45,011 nt of DNA from Candidatus Aegiribacteria sp. (GTDB lineage Bacteria; Fermentibacterota; Fermentibacteria; Fermentibacterales; JCC-6), in the NCBI GenBank assembly GCA_013138965.1, contig WTBT01000044.1:1-45011 (forward strand), in the 5' to 3' direction. Of the stretch, positions 16,768 through 25,735 are shown in pieces. A model generated the notes under the pieces. It was not told the DNA's origin. It saw only the letters and a list, made by a program, of their open reading frames with translations, and ran no database searches. A program made the translations under genes and the position numbers. Each line of letters opens with the position of its first letter. Position 1 is the first letter of the stretch.

Positions 16768-17545
16768 GCAGGTTGTCAGGAAGGATTATGTTCCATCTCT
16801 TAACAAGTGAACCGTTACCGTATGTTCCTGGAAGGTATTGAGGGCTGATCGGTTTCCTCTGCTCTAATTTTCTTAGATAGCTGCTTGTGACTCCGAATTG
16901 TTCCATATTCTGGTTAAGAAACCAACCAACAGCTGCCCAGAGGTTTTTCTGATTGTACACCTCGAGTATTCGCATGAGAAGATCGAGATCCAGTACCCCA
17001 AAACCTGAAGCTGATACTACAAGCTCTTCCAGACCACCTGAATGATATGGCTTACGGAATCCCTCAATCAGTGTTCTCTCACGTCCAGTAACCTGCAAGT
17101 TGACATTCTTCCTTATGATTGTGTTTGTTCCGATGTCAGGGCAGGCTTTCAGAGGTGCTGGTGTACCCAGGAACCTGATAGTCGCATTCCTCATGTTGAT
17201 TGTTGTATGTCTTAATGAACAGAAGACAGTGCAGTCTTTCCAGATGGAATGGCTGAATCCCAGTAACTCAAGAGCAGCATGGTAGCAGAATATCCCATTA
17301 TCCCTAGTTGCTGCTGCAACCAGGTATCTGTCTGGTTCATATATCTCAGCGTCAGCCCCATAAGGAACTACTGCATATATTGTCCTGGAAATGCTAACTA
17401 TACGGCCTTTTCTACGATGATATTTCAATATATTGGAAGCGTCTGAAAGCTTGTTCTTACCGTAATAATCGGCAAAGGACTGAAGAGTAAAAACCGGTGT
17501 GGTGCTGAAGAATTCTTCGGGATTTGGTTTGTGTTTCGTTTTCAT
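16739..17545 (-). CDS. abiEi: AbiEi-type antitoxin / transcriptional regulator
   Basis: 268 aa from the ATG at 17545. An N-terminal winged-helix-like segment (FTLQSFADYYGKNKLSDASN, then LKYHRRKGRIVSISRTIYAV) is followed by the AbiEi-type domain (YHAALELLGFSH, RTLIEGFRKPYHSGGLEELV). AbiEi proteins neutralise AbiEii and repress their own promoter. An in-frame ATG at 17608 would put the strong promoter inside the coding region, so 17545 is preferred; it lies only a few bases after the predicted transcription start and has no Shine-Dalgarno. Confidence 0.83.
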   Translation of the reverse strand: MKTKHKPNPEEFFSTTPVFTLQSFADYYGKNKLSDASNILKYHRRKGRIVSISRTIYAVVPYGADAEIYEPDRYLVAAATRDNGIFCYHAALELLGFSHSIWKDCTVFCSLRHTTINMRNATIRFLGTPAPLKACPDIGTNTIIRKNVNLQVTGRERTLIEGFRKPYHSGGLEELVVSASGFGVLDLDLLMRILEVYNQKNLWAAVGWFLNQNMEQFGVTSSYLRKLEQRKPISPQYLPGTYGNGSLVKRWNIILPDNLLGKFEGYAT

Positions 17546-17555
17546 AACGGTAAAA

Positions 17556-17584
17556 ATATTACCTATAACGCTACAGAATGTCAA
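17556..17584 (-). promoter_or_regulatory. Strong sigma70-type promoter of abiEi-abiEii
   Basis: On the minus strand, consensus -35 TTGACA (17584-17579), a 17-bp spacer, and -10 TAATAT (17561-17556). The expected start point is about 17549, leaving roughly 4-5 nt before the ATG at 17545, so the mRNA should be nearly leaderless. Confidence 0.75.
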
Positions 17585-18000
17585 GTAGTGGACAATTCTC
17601 ACCAACACAATTGAATTTACTTGAGACTATTCTCTCGCTCCAGTTAATAGTACCTAAACTGAGATCAGCAACAATGGTATTGGTAGCGGTATCAATAACC
17701 TTCACCTTATCATCAAAGGATGCAGCCACAAGGCAGTACGCACCGTCAGTGCTTACCCGAACATCACTTGTAACACCGCATGCAGTCCAGAGTACACCTA
17801 TGACGCCACAGGGGATTTCAGCTATCTCAGTGCTGGAAGCACCATCCAGCTGAACAACTGAAACGGTATTGTCAGCAACATTCCCGACGTACGCGTAACC
17901 ATCATCGGGAGTAATTGAAACAACCGAAGACCTCGATCCGGTTAATACATCTGCTACAATAGCGTTGGTATCAAGATCGATGATCTTAACTGAATTTGAG
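17570..18000 (-). pseudogene. Fragment of a secreted YVTN-type beta-propeller protein
   Basis: A continuous minus frame encodes propeller-repeat sequence: VKIIDLDTNAIVADVLTG, YAYVGNVADNTVSVV, DDKVKVIDTATNTIVADL. This is the repeat style of YncE/YVTN secreted propellers. It has no start codon or signal peptide, and ends at TAG about 17570 just past the abiE promoter -35. The frame stays open to the right into a region that on the plus strand encodes a sorting-type C-terminal domain. Probably part of a larger gene broken by rearrangement. Confidence 0.65.
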
Positions 18001-18371
18001 TTGAAACCGCAGGCAGCAGCCTTCAGAATATCGATGACATAGAGATATATGCGATCCCGCAGACAGGGATCGAGGGGGGGCAGGCCCCTGTGCTGCCTCT
18101 GTCCGTTGATCCTGTTTATCCCAATCCATTCTCATCACAGGTTACGGTTCCCTTTACTCTCGCGGAAGCGGGAGAGGTGAGGATTTCCGTTTACGACCTT
18201 TCCGGAAGGCAGATACAGACGATCACATCCGAGGAATTCGCCGCAGGGGCTCATACCGTTTCCTGGGAGGGAATGGACGGCAGCGGTAACAGAGTAACTT
18301 CAGGGATATACTTCGTAAGGGTATGGACTGATAATTCAACGGTAACCAGAAAAGTGGTTCTTACAAGGTAA
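18000..18371 (+). pseudogene. Isolated FlgD/T9SS-like C-terminal domain of a secreted protein
   Basis: The plus frame is open from 18000 (after TGA 17997-17999) to TAA 18371. After a linker (IYAIPQTGIEGGQ) it encodes the typical FCB-group C-terminal domain: VYPNPFSSQVTVPFTL, EVRISVYDLSGRQI, ASGIYFVRV-like ending. Such domains sit at the end of large extracellular proteins. Only a GTG at 18090 could start it, without a signal peptide, so it is a decapitated gene. Its stop overlaps the convergent bioA 3' end by 11 bp. Confidence 0.7.
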
Positions 18372-19719
18372 CTCTCTTGAGGCGGGGGGTTGTTAACAGA
18401 TTCTCTATGAGGGAGTCTTCGAATATCTGAAGCATTATCTCCATTTCCTTCTTCGTTGTAACCAGGGGAGGCCATAGATAAAGCACCGAACCCAGTGGGC
18501 GGATGAAAAGCCCTTTTCCATGGGCAGTGTCGGCAATCTCAAAAGCCTTTCCTGCGCCACCGCTCTCTTCGCTTATCTCCAGTGCGCTCATGCAGCCAAG
18601 AGCTGTTGATCCATAAACCCCCGGTATACCCCTGTACTTGCCGAACGCCTCCGAGAGCATTTCCGAAAGCATCTCGACATTTCCAAGAACGTTATCCCTC
18701 TCATATACGTCTATGGCAGCGTATGCGGCGGCTGCCGCAATGGGATTACCGCAGAATGTGTGTCCGTGGTAAAATGTCCTATCTGTGCGGGAATCACTTC
18801 TGAACGCATCGTAAACCGCTTCCGATGCAACAACGGCGCTCATTGGAAGCGATCCTCCGGTAAGCCCCTTTCCGATGCACATCATGTCCGGCACTATTCC
18901 TGCAAGTTCCGACGCGAACATTTTCCCTGTTCGGCCGAACCCTACCGCGATCTCATCCAGGATAAGCAGCACATCGTTCTCATCACAGAGTTTTCTCAAC
19001 CGCGCTGTATACTCGGGTGGATAGATCCTCATACCACCCGCGCCCTGACAGACAGGTTCCGCTATCACCGCAGCGGTGGAACCGCTATTTTCCGTAATAG
19101 CCTTCTCCATCGAGGCGAAACACTCCAACCCGCAATTCTCTGGCTTCCTATGATATCTGCAGTGAAAACAATGTGGCGATTCAGCTGTTATTGATCTTTT
19201 TACAGCATGCTCCACCGATTTATGAAACCTGCTTATGTATCCCAGTCCGACACAGCCGAGCGTATCACCGTGGTATCCGCCGGACAGAGATATCATCTTC
19301 CTTTTTTCCGGCTTTCCCAGGTTCCACCAGTACTGCAATGATATCCTCATTGCCGCTTCCACCGAACAGGCCCCGTCCGATGCATAGTAGACTCTTGTGA
19401 GCCCCTCGGGCGATATGGTGGCTATCCTTTCCGAAAGTCGAATGACCTCCGTATGTGACATGCCGCCGGTGATCGAGTTCTGAAGCCTGCCTGACTGCTT
19501 CCTGATTGCATCGATAATATCAGGGTGGCTGTGTCCCAGATTCACACACCACCAGGAACTGATTCCGTCAAGCAGCCTGTGTCCCTCGGTATCCACCAGG
19601 TATACACCTTCAGCCTTCTCAATGACAGGGAACTCTCTCCGTTCAAGAGAATTGATATCGGTATAGGGATGCCAGAAATGGCTGATATCCTTTCTTCGAA
19701 GAATCTCCGTTCTGTTCAT
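18361..19719 (-). CDS. bioA: Adenosylmethionine-8-amino-7-oxononanoate aminotransferase
   Basis: 452 aa, class III PLP aminotransferase converting KAPA to DAPA in biotin synthesis with S-adenosylmethionine as amino donor. Family features: FWHPYTDINSLERREFPVIE near the N-terminus, ISSWWCVNLGHSHP, EPVCQGAGGMRIYPPEY, the cofactor Asp in LILDEIAVGFGRTG, and the PLP Lys in CIGKGLTGGSLPM. Last gene of the biotin operon; its ATG overlaps the bioD stop by 4 nt. Confidence 0.95.
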   Translation of the reverse strand: MNRTEILRRKDISHFWHPYTDINSLERREFPVIEKAEGVYLVDTEGHRLLDGISSWWCVNLGHSHPDIIDAIRKQSGRLQNSITGGMSHTEVIRLSERIATISPEGLTRVYYASDGACSVEAAMRISLQYWWNLGKPEKRKMISLSGGYHGDTLGCVGLGYISRFHKSVEHAVKRSITAESPHCFHCRYHRKPENCGLECFASMEKAITENSGSTAAVIAEPVCQGAGGMRIYPPEYTARLRKLCDENDVLLILDEIAVGFGRTGKMFASELAGIVPDMMCIGKGLTGGSLPMSAVVASEAVYDAFRSDSRTDRTFYHGHTFCGNPIAAAAAYAAIDVYERDNVLGNVEMLSEMLSEAFGKYRGIPGVYGSTALGCMSALEISEESGGAGKAFEIADTAHGKGLFIRPLGSVLYLWPPLVTTKKEMEIMLQIFEDSLIENLLTTPRLKRVTL

Positions 19720-20429
19720 GACTGCTCCATGATGTTCCGGCTCAACCCTGACATGCTTTCCATGAAAGAAGGATTGCCGACTGATTCTTGAGGGTTCCGC
19801 ATATGCGGGATCTCCACGATCTGAGCTAACTCAGCGTATTGAGCTATAGCCCGGGGATTATCAATCGTAACTATTGAAGTTTCTTCTATAAGATGGTTTA
19901 CAACTACTGCCGCAATCCGCAATCCGGCATTCTTCAGAACCGCAAGCGAAAGTAGTGAGTGATTTATCGTACCCAGATCTCCCCTGGCCACAAGGACTAC
20001 AGGCCAGCCCAGTTCAATCATGAGATCCAGCATTTTCTCGCTGTCATTAAGTGGCACCAGAACGCCTCCGGCACCCTCGGCAACCAGGAAATCGCATTTC
20101 TCAAATAACTGATCCATCTTTCCAATGACAGTTCCCACATCAGGATAAATACCGGTTATCCTTCCAGCGAGATGAGGTGAACATGCAGGGCTGTATCGGA
20201 ATGGACACATCAGATCCTTCAGAGACTCGTCGGGCGCAAGACCCGCCGCGTTCAGGCTGAATTCAAGATCAGGCGCCGAGAGCCTGCCGGCTATCGAAGG
20301 GCATCCTGTCTGAACAGGTTTGACCGGAAGAGCGGACACTCCTCCATCTCTGAAGGCTTTCAGAAGCCCGGCGGCAACCAGTGTCTTGCCTACGCCGGTG
20401 CCTGTACCGGTTACGAACACGCCGCGCAC
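19716..20429 (-). CDS. bioD: Dethiobiotin synthetase
   Basis: 237 aa ATP-dependent carboxylase closing the ureido ring of dethiobiotin. The P-loop GTGTGVGKTLVAAGLL lies at residues about 7-22; KPVQTGC and EGAGGVLVPL motifs match the DAPA- and nucleotide-binding parts of the family. Two bases separate it from bioC upstream, and it overlaps bioA downstream (ATGA). Confidence 0.95.
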   Translation of the reverse strand: MRGVFVTGTGTGVGKTLVAAGLLKAFRDGGVSALPVKPVQTGCPSIAGRLSAPDLEFSLNAAGLAPDESLKDLMCPFRYSPACSPHLAGRITGIYPDVGTVIGKMDQLFEKCDFLVAEGAGGVLVPLNDSEKMLDLMIELGWPVVLVARGDLGTINHSLLSLAVLKNAGLRIAAVVVNHLIEETSIVTIDNPRAIAQYAELAQIVEIPHMRNPQESVGNPSFMESMSGLSRNIMEQS

Positions 20430-20431
20430 GC

Positions 20432-21238
20432 TTACACCTTCCTTCCGAGAATGTACAGAATTCTATACGTCGAGGAGACTTTTCCGAAACTGTCCACCTC
20501 GAAATGCCTGCGGTAGTAGTCCGTCATCTTCTTCATGTCTGCGGGTTTCAGGAATGCCGGGCTCTGATCGATACCGGCTCCGATTCCTCTTATCGCCTTG
20601 AGTACTTCAAGCGGATGATCGTATAAGCATGAAACACTTTCAGTTGAACTTGACAGGATATCCATTTCGCTGTTCTCAAAGCGGGTTTCCCATTCCTCTC
20701 CGGTATCAAGATCCAGCTGGCGCATCACTTTCCGGGCTCCGCAGATACAGCTTTCCACAAGCTCATGTAACATTCCCCGCAGGGGAATAGCCATAAGACA
20801 CTTTCCACCGACCGGAAGCAAAGCACATATGCTCTCAACGAAACGTTCTCTGTCATGGATCCACTGAAGCGAGCAGCTTGACGCCACAAGATCGTACCTG
20901 TTCCTCCTTCGGCAGTATTCTTCGGCATCGGTTACCAGGAAGGATAAGCGCTTTGAAAGGTTCAGTTTCGATCTGCAGCGGTCTATCATATCAGGGGAAA
21001 TATCCAGCGCTGTTACATCGGAAGCAGGAAAGCGGTCAAGCAGCTTTTCCGTGAGAATTCCCGTACCGCAACCGACTTCAAGGATCGATCCACCGGCAGC
21101 GTCCGGGCGAATAAAATCCATGAGTCTTTCCGCGATTATTCTGTGATGATCCGCATACCTGTCGTACAGAATGGCTGCTTTCGAGAAACTGTATTCAACG
21201 GCTGCCTTATCGGGCAATGCAGTATTCACTGAATTCAT
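20432..21238 (-). CDS. bioC: Malonyl-ACP O-methyltransferase
   Basis: 268 aa SAM-dependent methyltransferase that masks the malonyl carboxyl group so pimelate can be built by fatty-acid synthesis. Starts with the BioC-like FSKAAILYDRYADHHRIIAE, then motif I LEVGCGTGILTEKLL, and motif IV region SSCSLQWIHDRE (the LQW is typical of BioC). Overlaps the end of the bioH-like gene by 32 nt. Confidence 0.93.
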   Translation of the reverse strand: MNSVNTALPDKAAVEYSFSKAAILYDRYADHHRIIAERLMDFIRPDAAGGSILEVGCGTGILTEKLLDRFPASDVTALDISPDMIDRCRSKLNLSKRLSFLVTDAEEYCRRRNRYDLVASSCSLQWIHDRERFVESICALLPVGGKCLMAIPLRGMLHELVESCICGARKVMRQLDLDTGEEWETRFENSEMDILSSSTESVSCLYDHPLEVLKAIRGIGAGIDQSPAFLKPADMKKMTDYYRRHFEVDSFGKVSSTYRILYILGRKV

Positions 21239-21896
21239 TCAGTAGATTCCCCACTGTTTCGGGTTTTACAACAGGCAGGAGATGCCCCGCCTTTTCAATA
21301 TATGTAGCGCTGGAATGAGCGGTGTGCCTGCTGATGTATTCACTGCACTTCCAGGGGATTACATTATCATCCCTGCCATGAACCACCATCAACGGAGCTT
21401 CAAAGGTAAGCCCGGCCTCTGTGTCAGACATATATGCCAGCCCTGACAAAAGAGTATCCATGGTAATGGAATCAGACTCTTCCATCAGGCTCCCGATGAT
21501 CCGAGGATCTGCGATGGGGTACAGACACTGCGTGAAAAAGGCTCTCAGATACACTTTTCTGTTCCGCTCAAGCATAACTTTTATCTTTTGCGGCGTTTCC
21601 CTGGAAACCCCCGGTCTCTTCCCTCGCTCAACAAGACAGGTCATAGATGACACAAGGAATAGACCGGCAACATTATCGGGATTACAAGCCGCTGCGCGGA
21701 GGGCAATCTGTCCTCCCATTGACCAGCCGGCCACAATGCACCTTTCAGGATTTTCCGCTATTCTCCTGTCCAGATCACCATCAATCGCTTTCCACCAGTC
21801 AACTAATTCAATATCAAGTTTATCCGTAAGAATTTCCATAACAGTTTTCCAGACAGTGCTTCTCGTTGCCCAGCCTGACACAAGATAGAGCTTCAC
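21207..21896 (-). CDS. bioH: BioH-like pimeloyl-ACP methyl ester esterase
   Basis: 229 aa alpha/beta hydrolase. Nucleophile elbow AGWSMGGQIALRAA (BioH has GWSLGG), acid region VVHGRDDNVIP, catalytic His in EKAGHLLPV. Its place between bioF and bioC makes demethylation of pimeloyl-ACP methyl ester the likely role. BioG- or BioV-type esterases serve the same step, so the exact subfamily is less certain than the function. ATG overlaps the bioF stop by one base. Confidence 0.82.
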   Translation of the reverse strand: MKLYLVSGWATRSTVWKTVMEILTDKLDIELVDWWKAIDGDLDRRIAENPERCIVAGWSMGGQIALRAAACNPDNVAGLFLVSSMTCLVERGKRPGVSRETPQKIKVMLERNRKVYLRAFFTQCLYPIADPRIIGSLMEESDSITMDTLLSGLAYMSDTEAGLTFEAPLMVVHGRDDNVIPWKCSEYISRHTAHSSATYIEKAGHLLPVVKPETVGNLLNEFSEYCIAR

Positions 21897-23011
21897 TACC
21901 TGCCGCCATTGATGGAATTCAGGATAAGCGCAGCGCTACTGAGATCCTTCCGGGAATGCCTGAGCGTAACTGAAAATCTTATCCTTGCCGTTCCGGCAGG
22001 CACGGTTGGCGGCCTTATGGCTACAGCCGAAATACCGTTCCTCTCAAAGTATTCAGAGAAAGCGACGGCCTTGCGGTTCTCTCCCACCCGAACAGGCACT
22101 ATCTGTGATTCAGACGGCGCTGTAGAAAAACCGGAGGATTCGATCATGCCTCTGAAATCGGCAGCCATATCGAGCAGTTTCCTCCCGCAGCAAGGCTTGG
22201 ATTCAATAATATCGAGAGCTTTCAGGGCAGCTGCGGGAGCTGCCGGAGGCAATCCTGTAGAATAAATGAATGTCCTTGCATTGTTGATCAGATACTTAAT
22301 AAGATCCGCATTACCTGCGACAAACCCGCCATAGCTGCCAAGAGCTTTGCTCAGTGTACCGATTACAGTGTGAGGTCTTATCCCAAGCTCCCTGCATATC
22401 CCTCCCCCGTTCCCAAAAACCCCTATTGCATGGGCTTCATCTACTATGAGATTGCAGTCGTAACACATGGACAGCTGATGCAGCTTTCGCAGCGGAGCAA
22501 TATCTCCGTCCATGCTGAAGAGGGAATCGGTTACAATGAAACGGTTTCCCCTGCAGGTTCTGTTTGCGAGGAAATACTCCAGATGGTCTGTATCGCAATG
22601 TCGATACCTGAATACCCCGGCTCTGCTCAGAAGTGCTCCATCCACAAGGCTGGCATGATTCAGTCTGTCCGCAAACACAAGATCATCCCTGGAGGTAATC
22701 GAGCTGAGAAGCCCTGTATTCGCCATAAACCCGCAGCCGAAAAGCAAAGCTGCTTCCATACCGGTTAACCTGGCAAGACGATTTTCCAGCTCTTCATGAA
22801 GGCTGATATTACCCGACATCAGCCTGGATGCCGCGACGCCCGAACCGTACATCTCTATCGCCCTTATCGATGCTTCTTTCAGCAGGGGATGGTCCGCCAG
22901 GCCCAGATAGTCGTTGGAAGAGAATTCCAACACATCCGGCTTTCTTACAGGAAGCCTCCTTGTAAGGCCATCCTTTTCGATCCTGGCCAGGTCCCGTCCG
23001 TAGGTTCTCAT
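21896..23011 (-). CDS. bioF: 8-amino-7-oxononanoate synthase
   Basis: 371 aa PLP enzyme condensing pimeloyl-ACP with alanine. Family landmarks: EFSSNDYLGLADHPLL near the N-terminus, YGSGVAASRLMSGN, the cofactor motif VDEAHAIGVFGNGG, and the PLP Lys in GTLSKALGSYGGF. Overlaps bioB by 4 nt upstream and the bioH-like gene by one base downstream. Confidence 0.95.
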   Translation of the reverse strand: MRTYGRDLARIEKDGLTRRLPVRKPDVLEFSSNDYLGLADHPLLKEASIRAIEMYGSGVAASRLMSGNISLHEELENRLARLTGMEAALLFGCGFMANTGLLSSITSRDDLVFADRLNHASLVDGALLSRAGVFRYRHCDTDHLEYFLANRTCRGNRFIVTDSLFSMDGDIAPLRKLHQLSMCYDCNLIVDEAHAIGVFGNGGGICRELGIRPHTVIGTLSKALGSYGGFVAGNADLIKYLINNARTFIYSTGLPPAAPAAALKALDIIESKPCCGRKLLDMAADFRGMIESSGFSTAPSESQIVPVRVGENRKAVAFSEYFERNGISAVAIRPPTVPAGTARIRFSVTLRHSRKDLSSAALILNSINGGR

Positions 23012-23982
23012 AATGCCGGACCTCTTCCCGCAGCTTCCAGCAGTTCAAGATCATCCTGAAAACGTGAACCGGACGTTGTGAGAAGATCGCCGCTCATTAT
23101 CCCCGTAATCCCGGCTCTGAACATCTCCTTTTCATATTCGCCCAGCATTCCCCTGCCTGCACAGAGGCGCAGCTCGGAATCCGGGCAGACCATTCCGAAC
23201 ATGATAACTGTTTTCAGCATATCGACCGGTGAAATGTGTTCCTTCCGGGGGCTGATTTCTGTGCCATCCAGCGGAATGAGGAAATTCAGTGCAATCGAAT
23301 CAACCTCCAGATCCCTGAGCTGGAAAGCCATGCTCACCCTCTGATGGAGGCTCTCACCAAGACCGATGATCCCCCCGGAACAGATTTCCAGCCCGGCAAC
23401 TTTAGCCATGCGGACAGTATTGGCCCTGTCCTGCCAGGTATGGGTTGTACAGATCTCGGAAAAGTATGTTCTTTCAGTCTCCAGATTATGGTGATACCTG
23501 CGAAGGCCGGCATCCTTCAGAAGCCTCAGCTGCCGCAGGGAAAGAATCCCCAGGGAAGCACACCAGAACGGTTTTTCATCTTCCCCTCTCGATATTATTT
23601 CACAGATATAAGCCAGTTCCTTTTCAGCGGGAGAACCGCCGCTGGTCACAATTGAAAAATGTCCTGCGCAATGTTCGCCGGCTTTCTTCCGTGCAGACAG
23701 TATGATGTGGGCATCCATCATCAGGTAAGACTTGTGAGGGGCTGAACTGACGGATGACTGAGCGCAGAAGGAGCAGTTTTCAGTACAGTCTCCCGATTTT
23801 GCATTGATTATGCAGCAGAATGAAATTTCGTCGGATAATCCCCTGGCTGCTCTCATGCCATAGCTGAGTGAAAGTAATGATTGAATCCGGCTTTCAGGGG
23901 TCAGAAGGATCTCCAGGGCTCTTGATGGGGTGACAGCCTGCATATTATGGTTATCCGGTTCAGCTGCCTGAAGAAGGTCCAT
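23008..23982 (-). CDS. bioB: Biotin synthase (radical SAM)
   Basis: 324 aa from the ATG at 23982. Inserts sulfur into dethiobiotin. The radical SAM cluster motif is CTENCSFCAQSS; YHHNLETERTYF and ICSGGIIGLGES are BioB hallmarks, and the Arg/Cys residues of the [2Fe-2S] site lie downstream. The frame extends to an ATG at 24036, deep inside birA; 23982 gives the family-typical distance (about 60 residues) to the CxxxCxxC motif and overlaps birA by 23 nt. ATG 23943 is a further option. Confidence 0.93.
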   Translation of the reverse strand: MDLLQAAEPDNHNMQAVTPSRALEILLTPESRIQSLLSLSYGMRAARGLSDEISFCCIINAKSGDCTENCSFCAQSSVSSAPHKSYLMMDAHIILSARKKAGEHCAGHFSIVTSGGSPAEKELAYICEIISRGEDEKPFWCASLGILSLRQLRLLKDAGLRRYHHNLETERTYFSEICTTHTWQDRANTVRMAKVAGLEICSGGIIGLGESLHQRVSMAFQLRDLEVDSIALNFLIPLDGTEISPRKEHISPVDMLKTVIMFGMVCPDSELRLCAGRGMLGEYEKEMFRAGITGIMSGDLLTTSGSRFQDDLELLEAAGRGPAL

Positions 23983-24952
23983 GCAGAGTGGCATCCCCCG
24001 CATACACGAAACGTACTGTTCCATCGGGAAGCTCAAGCTTCAAAGCTCCGTTACGAGCAATCCCCGTAACTTTTCCGCTGACAATTCTGGTTGCGGTCCT
24101 TACGTCAACCTGCTTGCCCTTCAGCAGCGAATACCCGTCCCACTCATCAATAATGAATTCCAGGTTTCCCTCGATCAACCACCTGTTGTATACTCTTTCG
24201 AACTCTTCAAGTAGAAATGAAGCAAGCCTTACCCTTGAGTATTCAATACCAGTCTCCATAAACAGTGAAGTGGCGATATCCCGGATAGAATCATCGGAGG
24301 GCTTCATATTAACGTTGATTCCCGTACCCACAACAACGTGATTCACCCTGTCTGTCTCAGCCTTCATTTCGCACAGAGTACCGCTGATCTTTCTGTCGCG
24401 GCAATAGATATCGTTGGGCCACTTTATCCCGAAGGACATATCTGATACCGTACGCTTAAGAGCTCTGATAGATGCTACAACCGACAGAATGGGGATCTGG
24501 GATGCTTCAGTCGGAGAAACCTCGGGCCTGAGAATAATGGAGAGATAGAGATTGCTGCAGGGGGGCGAAATCCATTTTCTCCCCATTCTGCCCCTGCCAT
24601 CTGTCTGCTGATCTGCGGTGACAACTGTACCGTGGGCAGCTCCCCGGGCAGCAAGTGTCATGGCAAGGCTGTTGGTTGAATCCACAGAGTCCATGTAGAC
24701 TATTTCACTACCGAAGCATTCAGTATCAAGATAACGGTGGATTTCGTCACTTATTGGCAGGTCAATACCTTCCGACAGATGATAACCGCGGTTCGAGACG
24801 GCATCTACGATATAGCCCTTTTTCCGCAGTTTCCCGATGCTTTTCCATACAGCTGAACGGGATACACCAAGTTCCACAGATATATCCTCACCTGATATAT
24901 AATCCCTGCTGTTCCTTAGAATTTTCAAAATTCTGAGACTGTTGTCGCTCAC
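23960..24952 (-). CDS. birA: Biotin-protein ligase / biotin operon repressor
   Basis: 330 aa bifunctional BirA. N-terminal winged helix (RILKILRNSRDYISGEDISV, then GVSRSAVWKSIGKLRKKGY) binds the operator; the central ligase domain has the biotinyl-AMP motif DGRGRMGRKWISP and GIKWPNDIY; the SH3-like C-terminal domain follows. GTG start with GGAG 8 nt upstream. As first gene of the operon it is autoregulated through the operator at 25043-25074. Confidence 0.95.
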   Translation of the reverse strand: MSDNSLRILKILRNSRDYISGEDISVELGVSRSAVWKSIGKLRKKGYIVDAVSNRGYHLSEGIDLPISDEIHRYLDTECFGSEIVYMDSVDSTNSLAMTLAARGAAHGTVVTADQQTDGRGRMGRKWISPPCSNLYLSIILRPEVSPTEASQIPILSVVASIRALKRTVSDMSFGIKWPNDIYCRDRKISGTLCEMKAETDRVNHVVVGTGINVNMKPSDDSIRDIATSLFMETGIEYSRVRLASFLLEEFERVYNRWLIEGNLEFIIDEWDGYSLLKGKQVDVRTATRIVSGKVTGIARNGALKLELPDGTVRFVYAGDATLHGPSSGS

Positions 24953-25042
24953 AGCATACTCTCCATATATGAGTATTATTTAACCATTTAGCTCTACAAT
25001 AATCAATCAGCTAAGATTCGAGTATGTACGATAAGACAATTA

Positions 25043-25074
25043 TTGTCAACCATATTTATCATACAGGTTGACGA
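25043..25074. promoter_or_regulatory. BirA operator upstream of the biotin operon
   Basis: TTGTCAACC (25043-25051), 14-bp spacer, GGTTGACGA (25066-25074): an inverted repeat with one mismatch, matching the known bacterial BirA box (TTGTxAACC, 14-16 bp, GGTTxACAA). It lies about 90 bp upstream of birA. On the minus strand, TTGACA inside one half-site could be a -35 with CATACT as -10 (17-bp spacer); the promoter is less sure than the operator. Confidence 0.85.
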
Positions 25075-25155
25075 TTTGCAGAGAAGATGTCACGTGGTGT
25101 TTTCAGTATTGGCAGTAATCCCGCCAGGCGTTTGCCTGAAGACTATCAAGGTATT

Positions 25156-25614
25156 TCAGGGTAATGGAACCATATCCTGATCGATATTGAACATATTGCT
25201 TTCGATATTCACATTTCCAACTTCCTGCCCAAGTTCTACTTCAACAAATATGGGTTCTATACTGCCCTTATCATTGTAACAGCTGTAGAATCCACCTATC
25301 CAAACACCGCTGAATTTCCTGTCTGTCCATGCAAACACTGTGTAGGTTCCTGGTTCACAGACGGTTATCGTGTAGGGGATAGCGGTGGCGCAATCAAAGG
25401 AACCACAAGTATAGATCGCAAATGTACTCTTTGTATCCACATTTCTGGCATAGACATACATAGGAGGGAACCAGTCTGACGGATAACCGGTGATGTGTCC
25501 TGAGATAGTTGCGGTTGAAGCGGAAGCCTGATCTTCCGATGCTTCAGCAGCACCACTCATGACTGCAAACAGACATATCAGAACCAAGATAAGCACTCTA
25601 TTCCCTAAGAACAT
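25156..25614 (-). CDS. Small secreted Ig-like protein
   Basis: 152 aa with signal peptide (VLILVLICLFAVMSGAAEAS) and GGAG before the ATG. The mature part (TATISGHITGYPSDW, MYVYARNVDT, PGTYTVFAWTD) resembles carboxypeptidase-regulatory-like/Ig-type domains, with four Cys that could form disulfides. Probably extracytoplasmic; function unknown. Faces the biotin operon in the same direction but is separated from it by the BirA operator. Confidence 0.65.
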   Translation of the reverse strand: MFLGNRVLILVLICLFAVMSGAAEASEDQASASTATISGHITGYPSDWFPPMYVYARNVDTKSTFAIYTCGSFDCATAIPYTITVCEPGTYTVFAWTDRKFSGVWIGGFYSCYNDKGSIEPIFVEVELGQEVGNVNIESNMFNIDQDMVPLP

Positions 25615-25735
25615 ATTCCGCTCCCTTCGAAAATGTTTCTATCAGATAGCATACAGAAGACTGATTCCCCATGTTGGTGTCAATCCCGAATAGCCAAAGC
25701 CTCCTTCCCTGAAGCAGGAATTGTAATAATCAGAA

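Noticed and set aside
17578-17853. Plus-strand ORF of 91 aa
   Set aside because: It is the complement of the propeller repeats on the minus strand, which have recognisable motifs.
18052-18072. Hairpin CGATCCC / GGGATCG as a terminator
   Set aside because: Only 7 bp, no T-tract, and it lies inside the open frame of the sorting-domain fragment.
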